DNA of 64,000 nucleotides from Locusta migratoria (taxonomy: Eukaryota > Arthropoda > Insecta > Orthoptera > Acrididae), in contig CM048745.1 of NCBI GenBank assembly GCA_026315105.1, forward strand, positions 755,739,506 to 755,803,505, given 5' to 3'. Positions 47,715-59,105 of this stretch are shown piece by piece. Position 1 is the stretch's first letter, and the number at the start of each line of letters is the position of its first letter. The translations under genes and the position numbers were made by a program. Under the pieces are notes generated by a model. It was not told the DNA's origin, ran no database searches, and saw only the letters and a program-made list of their open reading frames with translations.

Positions 47715-48817
47715 GTGGCCTAAGAATTGAGAAAGAGTGCAGGTCATTCCCGTTTACAAGAAGGGTCATTGATGAGATGTGCGAAACAATAGGTTTATAT
47801 CTCTGAAATTGGTCAGTTGCAGAATTTTGGAACGCATTTTATGTTCAAATATTATGTTATTTCTGGAGACTGGATATCTGCTTTTTAGGAATCAAAATTG
47901 TTTCTAGCAACAATCTTGTGAAACACAACTCGTGCATTATTCTACAAGATCCAGAGAGCAGTAGATACAGGATCCCAGGTAAATGCTGTTTTCTTGACTT
48001 TTGCAAGGTGTTTGATGCCATTCTGTACCATTGTCTGATAAGCAAAGTGAAAGCATGTTGCACCAATTTATCAACAAGGCATGCAACCGGGAAAGGGTAA
48101 TAAAATGGGGGATGATGTATAGTCTATCGACGATTAGTGCAGGTAATGGAAATTGAGCCTCAACATAAACAAGTGTAAAGTGCTGTTTTTAAATAGAAAG
48201 AAAGATCTTTTACTTTATATCTATGCAATAGCAGGACAAACACAGGAAGCTGTTACTTCCATAAAATATCTTTGAGAATAAGGGGTAATTTGAAATGGAC
48301 TGACCATATAACATCAATCATGGGTAAGACAGATGTGAGATTGAGATTCATTGGAAGAGTTCTCAGGAAGTGCAGTCTGTCAGCAAAGGAAGTAGGTTAC
48401 AAAACTATCACGTGGTCAGCACTTATACGTATTGCTCTTCATTGTGGCATCTGTACCAGGTAGGGTTAATAGAAGACATAGAGAAGATCCCATGGAGAGC
48501 AACTCTCTTCATTACGGGCTCATTTAGTAGGCCTGAAAGCATCATAGAGATGATTAGGAAACTCCAGTGGAAAATGCTGCGAGAGATGGTTTGTATCGCT
48601 GTAGCCCAACAAGCTTCTGTTTGAGTTCTGAGAGAATATTTTTTACGAAGAGTCAACAAATATATTACTTCCGTCTATGTATATCTTGCAAAGTTACCAC
48701 AAGAATGAAATTAGAGAGATTAGGGTCAAAATGCAGACACCCAGGCAATGTTATGCAAAGTACCCTCTGCCACACATCATGTGGCAGCTTGTGGAGTATG
48801 GATGTAGATGTAGATAG
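47715..48817 (+). mobile_element. CR1-like LINE, copy C (decayed)
   Basis: Pieces of RT include the V(I/P)VYKKG-like start near 47745, a FLDFCKVFDAILYHCLISK block (about 47990-48055), NLKWTDHITSIMGKTDVRLR and IGRVLRKC (48272-48380), and HLYQVGLIEDIEKI. The 3' end has CCCTCTGCCACA, then GGATGTAGATGTAGATAG as in copies A and B. An internal deletion removes part of the palm. Orientation is opposite to copies A and B. Confidence 0.72.
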
Positions 48818-50034
48818 AGGCAGGGAATTCTTTGCTTTGTTTGGAGCATAATCTTGGAAATTTCATGTGCTAATTCCATTATACAAAATTACTTGTGACG
48901 CGTTAACAATACTGCTATTTACTTTGCATAAGGCAGCATAAATTTCTTCATGTAGAATCTTTGTTGATAGAATCCACTACTTATTAAATGACAATACCTT
49001 TTGACGTACTTCACTTATTTGAGTAGCCAATTCACTACATTGCACCTGTATGCTTTTAATTAGTTTAATAAGAGATTCTTTGTTGCCTTTGTATGTATTA
49101 ATAGTTTAATGCCCCCTGGTAACTAATGTGTCCATTTGTTGCATTGTTTGTTAATTTAAGGACATTTAATTGAAGGAAATTATTCTGAATTTCATGGTGT
49201 TGGTTTTGGCACTCATTTCAGAGCTGCTCATGCTTTTGAGTGAATGCGTTAGTGAGCTCAGCACGCAAACTGCTAATTGCATTTGATAATTTCATGACTT
49301 CTTTATTAAGCCTTTTACTTATCTGACACGAAATTTCAAACTTCTGACTTATTTCTTTGTTAGCTTTTTCATTTCTCATCAGCATTTGTATTGTGAAATC
49401 GTCCTACTAACACTCAGTTTCGCTTGAGGGCTAACCATCTGTATTAGCTCTTTCCACCTGAATCAATACAATCATGCGAATTCTGATTTTCTCTTTTCCT
49501 CCCACGTCAGTCTTCTGATATGATTCCAACCGAATGCAATGCTTGTGTAAGTGAAGAGCAGAGCCTGAACTATCATTGCATGTTGGTTGGAAGCATACTA
49601 GAAGGGTTAAGAAAGTAAAATCCAAACCCGCATGATCGCGAGGTTTTGGGTGGAAAGGGTTAAAGTGAGCATTGCTACATCAAAAGTCACAATACAAGTG
49701 TCTTCTGTTACATTAAACATAGAAGTTTCATGTCCATTATCACATTCTGCTTTGATTTCCTCATTAGGTTTTTCTTCCTCACTGTTTGCATCACTATTAT
49801 TTTGTGTGGGATCTGTCACAATACCACTGTTCATGACAATTACTGCCCACTACACTAATTTTTGCATGATAATTAACAGATTAACAGTTCCCATTTGCTT
49901 CTATGCACTGTAGACTCCAAGTAAAATGAAGTGCTGTCATTGCAATTAGTTTCTACACTCACCAGTTGTCGATATGTCTTCTCCGATTATCTGAAGGTTG
50001 CAATAGAATCAAAGTCCGACACACGTATCACTGT
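48818..50034. other. Intron sequence without firm features
   Basis: A minus-strand frame (49607-49834) has an acidic start, MNSGIVTDPTQNNSDANSEE, but no recognised domain. Nothing else could be assigned. Confidence 0.3.
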
Positions 50035-50245
50035 GTAGGACCTTCCCTCCTCTTTCATATGAGCAGCATGGATCCAGAATCAGGAGGTTACAACTTCGAT
50101 GATCAGTTATTTTTCCTTAATTTCAGTAATGAAGAGGTAACTGTTACTGACAAATGCAAATTTCAATGGCAGAATCATAAATTTATAGCAGATGTTCACA
50201 CGTAAAAGACATAGACATTCATTACAAATAATGCAAATGAAAACT
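50035..50245. repeat. Dispersed repeat, copy 2 (partner at 31855)
   Basis: Same-order similarity to 31855-32090, including GAGCAGCATGGATCC, AATCAGGAGGTTA, TAATGAAGAGGTAACTG and GACAAATGCAAATTTCA. This copy keeps a short open frame (SMDPESGGYNFDDQLFFLNF), which hints at a decayed coding region of unknown type. Confidence 0.55.
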
Positions 50246-50326
50246 GTGTGCTATTACTGATTAATATCTATCCTATCTGCCTGTAAGATCTCGGCTCTAT
50301 TAAACCAGAACCACCTCTTTTAAAAT

Positions 50327-50360
50327 GATCGGTTTTGGCCTACTTGGTGGCCATCTTCAG
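50327..50360 (-). ncRNA. Hammerhead-like motif, mutated core
   Basis: On the minus strand CTGAAGA is followed by T, stem II GGCC...GGCC, then AAAA where GAAA is expected, and CCGATC. The length (34 nt) equals the motifs at 50589 and 52485. Loss of the core G should abolish cleavage. It lies about 230 bp outside the large inverted-repeat element and shares its left-arm orientation. Confidence 0.5.
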
Positions 50361-50561
50361 CTCCATTTAAAGGAAGTGATTAGTGTGAACATTGACCGTT
50401 GTACTAAGTAGTAATTCACAATAGATCACTGTTGTCTTTACCATGTCCTCTAAGATTGAATTTTTTTTCTTAAAATTACTTGAACATTTATTAAGCAGCA
50501 ATAAAGAATTAGTAAAGGATATAGTACTTTTATATATAAAGAACAGTCTAGAGTGCAAATT

Positions 50562-50588
50562 CCCCCCCCCCCCCCCCCCCCCCCCCCC
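50562..50588. repeat. 27-base C run at predicted ribozyme cleavage site
   Basis: An uninterrupted C run on the plus strand; read on the minus strand it is a G run directly after the predicted cleavage C of the left hammerhead. The matching right run is 18 G (52519-52536). Confidence 0.9.
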
Positions 50589-50622
50589 GACTAGTTTCGG
50601 TCTTCTCTTAGACCATCTTCAG
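50589..50622 (-). ncRNA. Hammerhead-ribozyme-like motif, left arm
   Basis: On the minus strand: CTGAAGA, one extra T, stem II GGTCT/AGACC, GAAA, then the palindrome ACTAGT (including the last A of GAAA) and the cleavage C. All core positions match the consensus. The self-complementary stem III would be stable only in a dimer, the architecture reported for metazoan Penelope elements. Confidence 0.65.
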
Positions 50623-52484
50623 GAAATACAGCTCTGAAATATTTCAGTTACATTTAGAGAACTTACAACAATATACCGGTACATTAGTGTCAAATTAAAT
50701 TAATAAAGAGAAATAAAACGATGTTATACCCATTGATGTTGTGGAGCTGGCAGGAAACTTGGAGCCTTCAAGTGCGTCACTGCTGGCTGGAGCAAGGTTT
50801 ACTGCTTTTAAATAGCCGAGACTCCGCCCCTTTGCTAGCTCCACCCATCTTTGATATCCAATGGAAAAACCACATAGATGGATTTAAAAATATAAAATTA
50901 TAATGAGCCACACATTTCTTTGTCAATTTCTAAAATAAAATAAGTGTAGTTATCTTTCTTATATTAAAATAAAGATTAAAACATTAAAATACTGACAATA
51001 AATTGCATCAGGTTTTTATTAATATTTTCAAAGATATTCTATGAGTAGTACTACAGTGCTGTATGTAATGTTACTGGAATTAAAAAATAATAACTATAAA
51101 ATTTATTTAAGATACATGAAAAAACAATTCAGGATATGATATCTTGCAGAAAACCATTAGGTTAATTTGTCCTTGAAATTGTGTAAAGCTATTGTTTACT
51201 TGATAACGTACTTAGAACAGTTGATTTTACTTTTTACAATGCTATTGTAATAATGTAAGGCAAAGGGAATGTATTTTATATACATATGAAAAGTCCATGA
51301 TATATTATACCCACTTTATACTCTTTGACTATCTTTACAGTTGACAGCCATGTACATCATGCGCAAATGTAATGTACAATCATTTAAATTTTATTCTTTG
51401 ACACATTGTATCCCTTAACTTCATCTTTTTTACTGTTAACTGACAATGATGAACTTTATTTACATTTTATCATCATTCTCAGACGCTATTTGAATGGTAA
51501 TTTTCTAGTTTTTGACACATCAGTTTTATTTTACTTAATGTTACAATGTAACATATTTTTTAAACAAAAGTGACCTTCCAAGGCACTATACAAACAAATT
51601 TAAGATCATTCTGATGATTCTTAACTCAAGTGAATATCTTAATTTTATCTTTTATACTATTAAGAAACAGTTATGTTTTATTCCATGATGCCATTTGAAT
51701 TGTGACTTGTTCTGTTTTCGACATCTCATTGCTAATATTTTACAATGTTACAACACAGCATATATTTTTTAATGACAACCTAAAGCTTTATACAATAGAT
51801 CATGGACTTTTCATATGTATATAATATACATTCCCTTTGCCTTACTTTATTACAATAGCATTGTAAAAAATAAAATCAACCGTTCTTTGTACGTTATCAA
51901 GTAAACAATAGCTTTACACAATTTCAACGACAAATTAACCAAATGGTTTTCTGCAAGATATCATATCCTGAATTGTTTTTCCAAGTATCTTAAATAAATT
52001 TTATAGTTATTATTTTTTAATTACAGTAAAATTACATACAGCACTGTAGTACCGCTCATAGAATATCTTTGAAAATATTAATAAGAACCTGATACAATTT
52101 ATTGTCAATATGTTAATGTTTTAATCTTTATTTTAATATCAGAAAGATAACTATAATTATTTTATTTTCGAAATTGACAAAGAAATGTGTGGCTCATTAT
52201 AATTTTATATTTTTTGGCTAAATTCATCTATGTAGATTTTTCATTGGCTATCAAAGATGGGTGGAGCTGGCAAAGGGGTGGAACCTCGGCTATTTAAAAG
52301 TAGTAAACCTTACTCCACTTGCTTGTGACACACTTGAAGGCTCCAAGTTTCCTGCCAGCTCCACATCATGGGTATAACATTGTTTTATTTCTCTTTATTA
52401 AGTTAATTTAAGTTAGACACTAATGTACAGGTATATTGTTGAAAGTCCTCTAAATGTAACTGAAATATTTCAGAGCTGTATTTC

Positions 52485-52518
52485 CTGAAGATGGTCTAAG
52501 AGAAGACCGAAACTAGTC
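52485..52518 (+). ncRNA. Hammerhead-ribozyme-like motif, right arm
   Basis: Identical in sequence to the left motif but on the plus strand: core CTGAAGA at 52485-52491, stem II GGTCT/AGACC, GAAA and ACTAGTC ending at 52518. An 18-G run follows immediately. The motif is retained without substitution in both arms although the arms differ elsewhere. Confidence 0.65.
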
Positions 52519-52683
52519 GGGGGGGGGGGGGGGGGGAATTTGCACTCTAGACTGTTCTTTAGATATAAATTTAAATACAAGTGCTGCTACCCAATAAATG
52601 AAACTAAAATGTTTCCAAACATATAATATAGTACTTTGGTCTTAATATACATATAATTTATATTGTTATTGCTTCCATTTCAG

Positions 52684-52744
52684 ATCGTGGATATAAAGAA
52701 TATTTGGATAAAGAAGAAAAGCCGGAGAAACAGTCATATGATCG
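52684..52744 (+). CDS. SETD2-like gene, second exon in window (61 bp)
   Basis: After TTCCATTTCAG the exon encodes (D)RGYKEYLDKEEKPEKQSYD(R), a charged linker. It completes the split Asp codon from the exon ending at 4068 and leaves two bases (CG) that the next exon completes to Arg. The donor is GTATGT at 52745. In SETD2 proteins a Lys/Arg/Glu/Ser-rich linker follows the LKEVxRIP motif, consistent with this position. The short size and lack of a domain make it depend on splice phase and neighbours. Confidence 0.58.
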
Positions 52745-53054
52745 GTATGTTGGTTATATATTTGTTCATATTATTCCAATTCTGTGAATTCCATTGGGGA
52801 AATTTCAGACATTGGTATTATTATCTTTTTTCATTAATATCATGTTTTTGTCTGTGAATCATATTTGAAATGGTTTATAATCTCATTATAGAAGTGACTA
52901 GGAAAATATTGATTTGCTCTTTTTCGTTTTGTTAAGTATACTTAGTTTTTTAAGTTATTTGTTTTAAGTTATGTTTTTGTTTTGTTGACAAGAATTGAGA
53001 CGTACCTGTTAATACATAATTTGATGCCCAATTAAAAATTATCATGTTCTTCAG

Positions 53055-53165
53055 GCACTGGCGACAAGAACGTTTCCATAGTGAGTATGAAAAGGGAGTT
53101 CGTAAAAGATCGAGAGATTCCCCTGACCCAGAAAGAGTTAAAAAAAACTCAAGATTTGACGATAG
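53055..53165 (+). CDS. SETD2-like gene, third exon in window (111 bp)
   Basis: After ATGTTCTTCAG the exon encodes (R)HWRQERFHSEYEKGVRKRSR then DSPDPERVKKNSRFDD, a basic, nuclear-localisation-like stretch. It resembles the Ser/Arg/Lys-rich segment of SETD2 upstream of its low-charge helix and WW domain. It starts with the base completing the CG|G Arg codon and ends with two bases (AG) before a GTTTGT donor at 53166. The intron before it is only 310 bp. The following exon is not in the window. Confidence 0.58.
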
Positions 53166-54147
53166 GTTTGTATTTTACTTGATATACTGGAATAAAATCA
53201 GAAAATTGTTGTATTTAAGTGTTTTGTATATCACAGCATGTTTCCGTTGGTCAGCATAAGGACCAGCTGTATTATGAGAAGCACATCACTTTTATAAAAC
53301 TCAAGAGAAGTATATTATGGTCCAAGAATCAGCAATAATATCCGAAAGAACATTGATATTTGCAGAAAGTAGATAGATGTAAAGCAGGTAGTAACATTAA
53401 AAAGCAACAAAGCTTGGACCCGAAGTTCATATTGGAATAATCAATATAGAAGGTGTATATAATTAACATACTCAAAAAATGTACAAAATGCTATAGAGTT
53501 CAAAGTCCATGATGGAATGAGCAGAAGTAGTGATATATTTACAATGGGTTGCTGGACAGTGTGCGAGAAATTCAGTGGAATGCATGTTAAGCTGAAGACA
53601 CAATTACAGAATGATTAATTTTGAGAGATGATGTAAGTGATTTAGGACTTAGAGCACTTTTATCACTAATGGCTCTTGGAGCATAATTACAGACAATTGT
53701 AGCAGTTCTCAGTGTATTGTTTTTTATTACTAATCAGTTAGTTGTTGGAGGAGACCATTTCAACTGTTAAAGAGAAGTTAGGGACTACCTTGGAAATTCA
53801 CAATGGAGATTTGTTGCTGAAACAGATAGCTGCTCTCTTTATGATAGGAATATGTTCGTTATCAATAAAATTGATAGATAATGTTGTGTTAACATCGCTG
53901 TTTTTCACCTTCTTGGATTGTACTGTATTTTTATTGCACTTGAATTCCCACAAATTTGATTTAAAAAATTAAAATAACACAACCACTCAGAATTAAGCCT
54001 TCATATGAAATAGTTAATTTTCACTTCAGTAAGATGTTATCTGTATATTATCTTATGATGCGCTAATTAATTCTTAGGCATAATACTCTGCCTGGAACAC
54101 TGATTGCTACCTAAATTGTCATGTCTCTCTGTAACTTTTGTTCAGTC
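53166..54147 (+). other. Start of the next intron, no features recognised
   Basis: It opens with GTTTGT. AT-rich with short unsupported frames only. The intron continues at least to the end of the window. Confidence 0.4.
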
Positions 54148-54149
54148 TA

Positions 54150-55514
54150 CCATAGTTACTTAAATCTAAGCTGCACTTTTTTCCTGTTTTTGGGACCCAA
54201 GAAACTGCCTGCAGCTTAGAATAGAGTGCAAACCAAACGGAAGTTCTGAAAAATGGCACTAGGAGCCGCCACAAATAACTTTTGCCATGGAATATAAGCA
54301 GTGCTAAGCACACTTTGCAGACTCAAAGATAAATAGGCCTAATGTAGCCAAAATTCTGCACTAATCAAAATACAAATACAAAAAATATGGTAGAAGATGA
54401 GTCTGCTTTTTCTGAGTTTTGGCCACTGAATCAGTGCAACAAAGGAAAAAAAAATCAGTATTGTTCATCTTCAAATGGAGCAGCATTTGTAACAAATGTA
54501 GCAACAAAAAATAAAGTTCTTTACATCATCACCAACAAAGCAACAATGCTTGAGGACAATTGTACATGTTGGAAGTTGTGACTGTCACGGTTTTGGAATA
54601 TGTAGTTATGCAGGAACCTAGTAGCACAGCCTCAAAATACCTCTACACAGGTTTGCAGCTCAGAAATATTGGAATATGTTTCTACCGATTTCACGTAACT
54701 AATGAGGTTGGTAAGAAAAGGTGGTGTGAATTTATAGAAAAAATGAAGCGATTGTCTGATTTGGTGTTTTTGGCAGTACGTATTAGCAATTGTCGTAATG
54801 TTTCGTGATTATGGTGACAATACAAACTGATCCACTGACTGAGTGTACCTGGCAACATGATTTAATTACAAGCCACTAATAATTTGAAACATCGGTTATT
54901 AGGCATTAAAAGATTGCTTGGCAGAGTGTTGTGCTGAAGCAATATATCACATTTAATCACAGTTTTCTTCAGAATGCCACATCTGTCTTCTGCCTCATTC
55001 TGAGCATACAACTGCTCACACCCTTGCTTGTTAGAAATATATTGATATTTTGCTATGAATATTTCCTGCTTTACAAGTTTGTTAGGTTGAACATAGCACT
55101 GCCAGAGTAAGACGTAAACACGGCTTTCTTTACCTTTGGAAAGATTCAACAGCTGTCTGCAACAGCACAATTGACCGCACACATTTCCCATGATTCATCG
55201 CTACATTACCAACAATTACTGTCATCACGTAGAAAGTATTTTCACCAGAATAGCCTTACCTATGCTCGGCTGCTAAGCACAAGAGTCAAATCCAACTACT
55301 GTCACTTCATCCATTCCATGTAATTTGTATATCAAGTTAGAATGAATCACCTTTGTTCGATTTCTAAATGTCTCCCCCCCCCCCCCCCCCCCAAATTCCC
55401 CCCAGAATTTAGAGACGAATTTGCAGGTGCGGCTTAGAATTGAGCACTTCTTTTTTTCTTCTTAAAATTTGAGTCTCATCTCTTTGGGTGCAGCTTGGAT
55501 TTGAGTAAATACAG
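54150..55514. mobile_element. TA-flanked non-autonomous DNA element
   Basis: The left end CCATAGTTACTTAAATCTAA and the inverted right end CTGTATTTACTCAAATCCAA are flanked by TA (54148-54149, 55515-55516). Both subterminal regions repeat words such as AAGCTGCAC and GC(A/G)GCTTAGAAT(A/T)GAG(T/C), in direct and inverted form. The interior shows no transposase and includes a 19-base C run (55374-55392). It is probably a Tc1/mariner-superfamily derivative. Confidence 0.5.
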
Positions 55515-55954
55515 TACATTATTAAAATGTTAATTTCTGTTGAGATGCGGTTTGTTGAAAGCAGACACTTTAACTCAGTGGTGGCTCCCAAATGTATTAG
55601 GTGTGTTTTTTTTTACACACTTGGAATTTCATGAACTACAATGGATTGTCAGAAAGATATTCATTGTGTATGAAATTTGAATGACATAAAACCATAGTGT
55701 TTGTGAGTAAATTCTTCACTATTTGTAATGATAATAGAAATTTCTGGACTGAAAAATATGTATAATAATGAAAAGGCATATGCTCATCTGTAGCGGACTT
55801 GTGCATGGCGCATTGAACCAAGTAACAAAAAATTAGCTTTCAAGCCATTATTCTTTTTCAAATAAAAGTAAATGCACACAATCACTGACACCCAAAAGTA
55901 GTCTCCCATGGTCATGGCAAGACTAATAATAGATTGTTGATTATTAAGAGCAGT

Positions 55955-55957
<3 letters not shown>

Positions 55958-56016
<59 letters not shown>

Positions 56017-56018
56017 GG
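55958..56018. repeat. (GA)n microsatellite followed by a G run
   Basis: About 24 GA units (55958-56006) run into 13 G (56006-56018), then purine-rich sequence to about 56110. The homopurine strand bias could form triplex DNA. Confidence 0.95.
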
Positions 56019-56119
56019 AGTGGAGGGAGGGTGACTCAGGGATGCCGGAATTAGAGGGGAGGAGTGGTGGGTAAAGGGACAGAGAAGGAATGGTCTGGGG
56101 AGAAGGGAGAAGATAGGAT

Positions 56120-58067
56120 GAAGTAATGGGAAATGACTTGGAATATATTTAGGCAAGGTTGATTGCAACAACATATGATATGCTGGAGAGACAGTTCTTC
56201 CTCATCTGCATAGTTCTGATAAACTTCTTCGGGAGGAAGTATCTAAAAGGATATGTGTGGTGATGCAGGTGATGGAGTCGTCGTTGTGGTGTACAAGGTG
56301 TTCAGCAACTGGATGGTCAAGTTTGTGTTTTGCCATACTTTGCCATAACTGCCATCTGTTACGGATTGTCCGTAATTGTTACGGATTTATCACCTTATTT
56401 ATGGAGTTATGGGATGTTAGTTAAATTACGAAAATAAGACATTTTACAATCTGATTTTAAAAAAAAAAAAAAAAAAAAAAATAATATCAGAAAACGTACT
56501 GCTTACATTTCACTAATAATAATGCAACAAAAGTTTTATAGATCTTAATGATTTCTTTCCAAGGTACGTAGCAAAGCCGTAGGAAATGTTAACACTAGCA
56601 TTTTTGCTGGAACAAGTACAGTCTATTCATTCCCCTCCACACCTACCAAATGCACACTCACCCACCAAGAGCTACATAAATTCTTTGGTCTCAGCTTAAG
56701 AGTCCACATGTTCGGTGGCAGATGTTAGACACTTTGTTTCCGAAGAGAAGTTCTTCCACTGTGTATTTCACATGTACTTGTTGTTATAGCAGTGTTGTGC
56801 AATATGACCTAAATATGAGTGATGAAATTGTGGCGATTTTTGATGTGTGTCATTCGTGGTTTTATTCGTCTGTATATACAGCAAAAACCCCTTTTCTGCT
56901 CCCAGATTTTATGTTTTTCCTGCCTTTTACACAATTTTTTGTTGGTTCTGTCCACCGCCGTTTCTGCGTTAATATGTTTGTGCTTTTCCCACATTTTGTG
57001 CTTTTTGAAACCATTATGATGAAGAAAAAAGTGACATAATTGACACTGGCATGACTTTTTCTTCAAGTGTTTATAAATGTTACGCAGTCAAATTTGTGTT
57101 TATTTAAATGTATATTTCACATTTCATTGCAGCACATGCCTAGTTGACTCGTTAAAAAGGAACCAATTAGATTGTCAGCTTATCTTTGTTTATCTGGTAG
57201 TTTTCATGCTTTGCATTACGAATTTTGAGAATTTATTCTTATTGTGAAATGAATATATTTTTCTGTGTATTTTTTGTGAAGTTTTATAAATGCCGAGACT
57301 GATGCTTGTGTATGTTTTTCTGCCCATTGAGGAGAGCATGATATATTATAACCTCAAAAATGCGATTATAGTGTGAGATGCTGATCCCGTGCAAATGTCA
57401 CAAAAATACTTGCATATATTTGCACTTGAAAATGCGAATAAATTCTCGAATATCGTTGAAAAATACAAAAGGATATGATTTGTGTAGTTTCACTATGTAA
57501 ATAATGAAGCTCAGTTAAAGGCTTGCTGACAAAATAGATTACTTCCTATAAAGTTACTAGTTCTGCCTGGTGCTTAAAATAATATAAAATTTGGATAACT
57601 CGTGTTACTTAATAAACTGCCTTGTGAGTATTTTAATGGCTTTATGCACATATACCACAAATAATATAATAATGAAAAGTCCAGGTTGGAATTAACAAAT
57701 AAATCACAAAAGTGGAAGAGTGATCCAATAAGCATATTTTATCATTTAAATCATTATTTCACACAATTTACGATTTCTTGCATTTTAAACAAATTTCATT
57801 GAGTCCCTTGAAAGGTTTAAAACCGGGGATCTAATGGAGTGTTACCTACTAACAATTGTCTACTGTTATTTCAAAAATGCATGAAATTAGATGCTTTTTT
57901 GTTCCTTCGGCAATTGTTCACAGTTTCCATAAAAGCTAGTTTGATGCAAGTGGTGATCCGAAATTAAATAGTGCAAATGATTGATAGAAGTAAGAAAGGA
58001 ATTGAAGAAATAGATGATTAAAATAAATTTCATTCCATTCCATGATGGTGGTGGTGGTGGCAGCTGG
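56120..58067. other. Intron sequence without recognised genes
   Basis: It contains an A run (56459-56481) and AT-rich DNA. The frame at 56722-57039 has no domain I recognise. Confidence 0.35.
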
Positions 58068-58430
58068 TGCAGCAACAGTATCGCTTTCACCACAGTGAAC
58101 GGCTAGTTAAAGACTCTTTTAGCCAGTCAGGCGTCTACAAAATACAGTGTTTGCAGTGCCCCTTATCATACATTGGCCAAACTGGACGAGCCTTCAAAAC
58201 TAGGTTCCAAGAACATCTTTTAGCTAAGAAAGGCGCTGCCAAAAATAATTCGGCCTTTTCCAAGCACCTCAAAAGAAGCAATCACTTTCAGCCCCCCCCC
58301 CCCCCCCGCTAGACAAATTGCAAGTTCTTCACATCGCCCCCAATGGGAAAAAACTCTCACTTCTTGAAGAATTAGAAACCACTAAGTTTGTAAAACGGTC
58401 TCCAGAACACAGTCTCAATGAACAGCTCAT
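58068..58430 (+). pseudogene. GIY-YIG endonuclease domain of a Penelope-like element
   Basis: The frame reads SQSGVYKIQCLQCPLSYIGQ then TGRAFKTRFQEHLLAKKG, showing the GVY/YIG pair, two Cys (CLQC) that bind zinc in Penelope enzymes, the conserved Arg and the Glu-His of the active site. SAFSKHLKRSNHF follows, then a 16-C run (58292-58307) shifts the frame. The C-terminus, KKLSLLEELETTKFVKRSPE and SLNEQLI, continues to the A run. The N-terminal RT is absent. In Penelope elements this domain nicks DNA for target-primed reverse transcription. Confidence 0.8.

Positions 58431-58431
<1 letters not shown>

Positions 58432-58477
<46 letters not shown>
58432..58477. repeat. 46-base A run
   Basis: An uninterrupted A run directly after the last conserved codons of the Penelope endonuclease. 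It could be an expanded microsatellite or the tail of an insertion. Confidence 0.9.
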
Positions 58478-58480
<3 letters not shown>

Positions 58481-59105
58481 TTAACAACATCATGTTATCC
58501 ATCTTTTTCCAAAATGACCCCCCTTTGGACTATTCACAACATCTTTATTCTGCACCACCCTCAGGCCTCTAATAATTTCATTTTCATTCATTTATTATTG
58601 TATCATACCAACATGTATCATTTCACTAGATTCATTCCCCCACGTCACAAACATCTCTAATAATACCAAGGTACCGCTTGCCAATTCGCTCATTCTCGCA
58701 GGCGTAACTCAGCCCATACTGCTCTGTTTAACGGTCACATTTATGTTCCACAGTTATTAACAATACTACTAGTTGTAAACGTGGACCTGCCGCGACAGTG
58801 ACTCCTCTGCTGCTATGGTGAGTTTTATCATATAAAAAGCGTTCCATTAATTTCCATACCATACCCCTTTAGTGCCTAGTCATCCTAGTTCAAATAACCC
58901 TTACGTACTTTGTACGTTTACCTCTTTGCAGGGGCCCAATGACAACACAAATTGTTAAGATACCTCCTCCACAGCTATAGATAGTTCTGTGGCTCCATCT
59001 CTGCCCAAGTAAGTCTGAATCTTCAAAATTTACTCACCTTAGCCACATTAGATTCGCTGCCTGCCAGGTACACGGACTGTAACAAAACATTTGTCTTTTT
59101 CCAGT

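Larger units (their letters stand above)
50541..52562. mobile_element. 2.0 kb inverted-repeat element with terminal hammerheads and G/C runs
   Basis: Two arms of about 760 bp (50541-51301 and 51798-52562, about 95% alike by eye) face each other around a spacer of about 495 bp. Both ends read GAACAGTCTAGAGTGCAAATT outside in, then a long C/G run, then a hammerhead-like motif pointing outward. The spacer contains two diverged direct copies of a ~110 bp unit (about 51464-51577 and 51671-51780). There is no coding frame. I infer a non-autonomous Penelope-related element inserted or duplicated head to head. It ends only ~120 bp before the exon at 52684. Confidence 0.75.
4069..52683 (+). other. 48.6 kb intron filled with transposable elements
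   Basis: It is bounded by GTGAGT at 4069 and a TTCCATTTCAG acceptor ending at 52683. Removing it joins the split codon G|AT to give ...HEREAD-RGYKEYLD.... All LINE, gypsy, mariner, Tigger, hAT, SINE and palindromic elements between these points would therefore be intronic passengers. No other host exon in the correct phase was recognised inside it. Confidence 0.6.

Noticed and set aside
56722..57039. 105-residue frame with Cys/Phe-rich content
   Set aside because: Equally long frames exist on the opposite strand and no domain is recognised.
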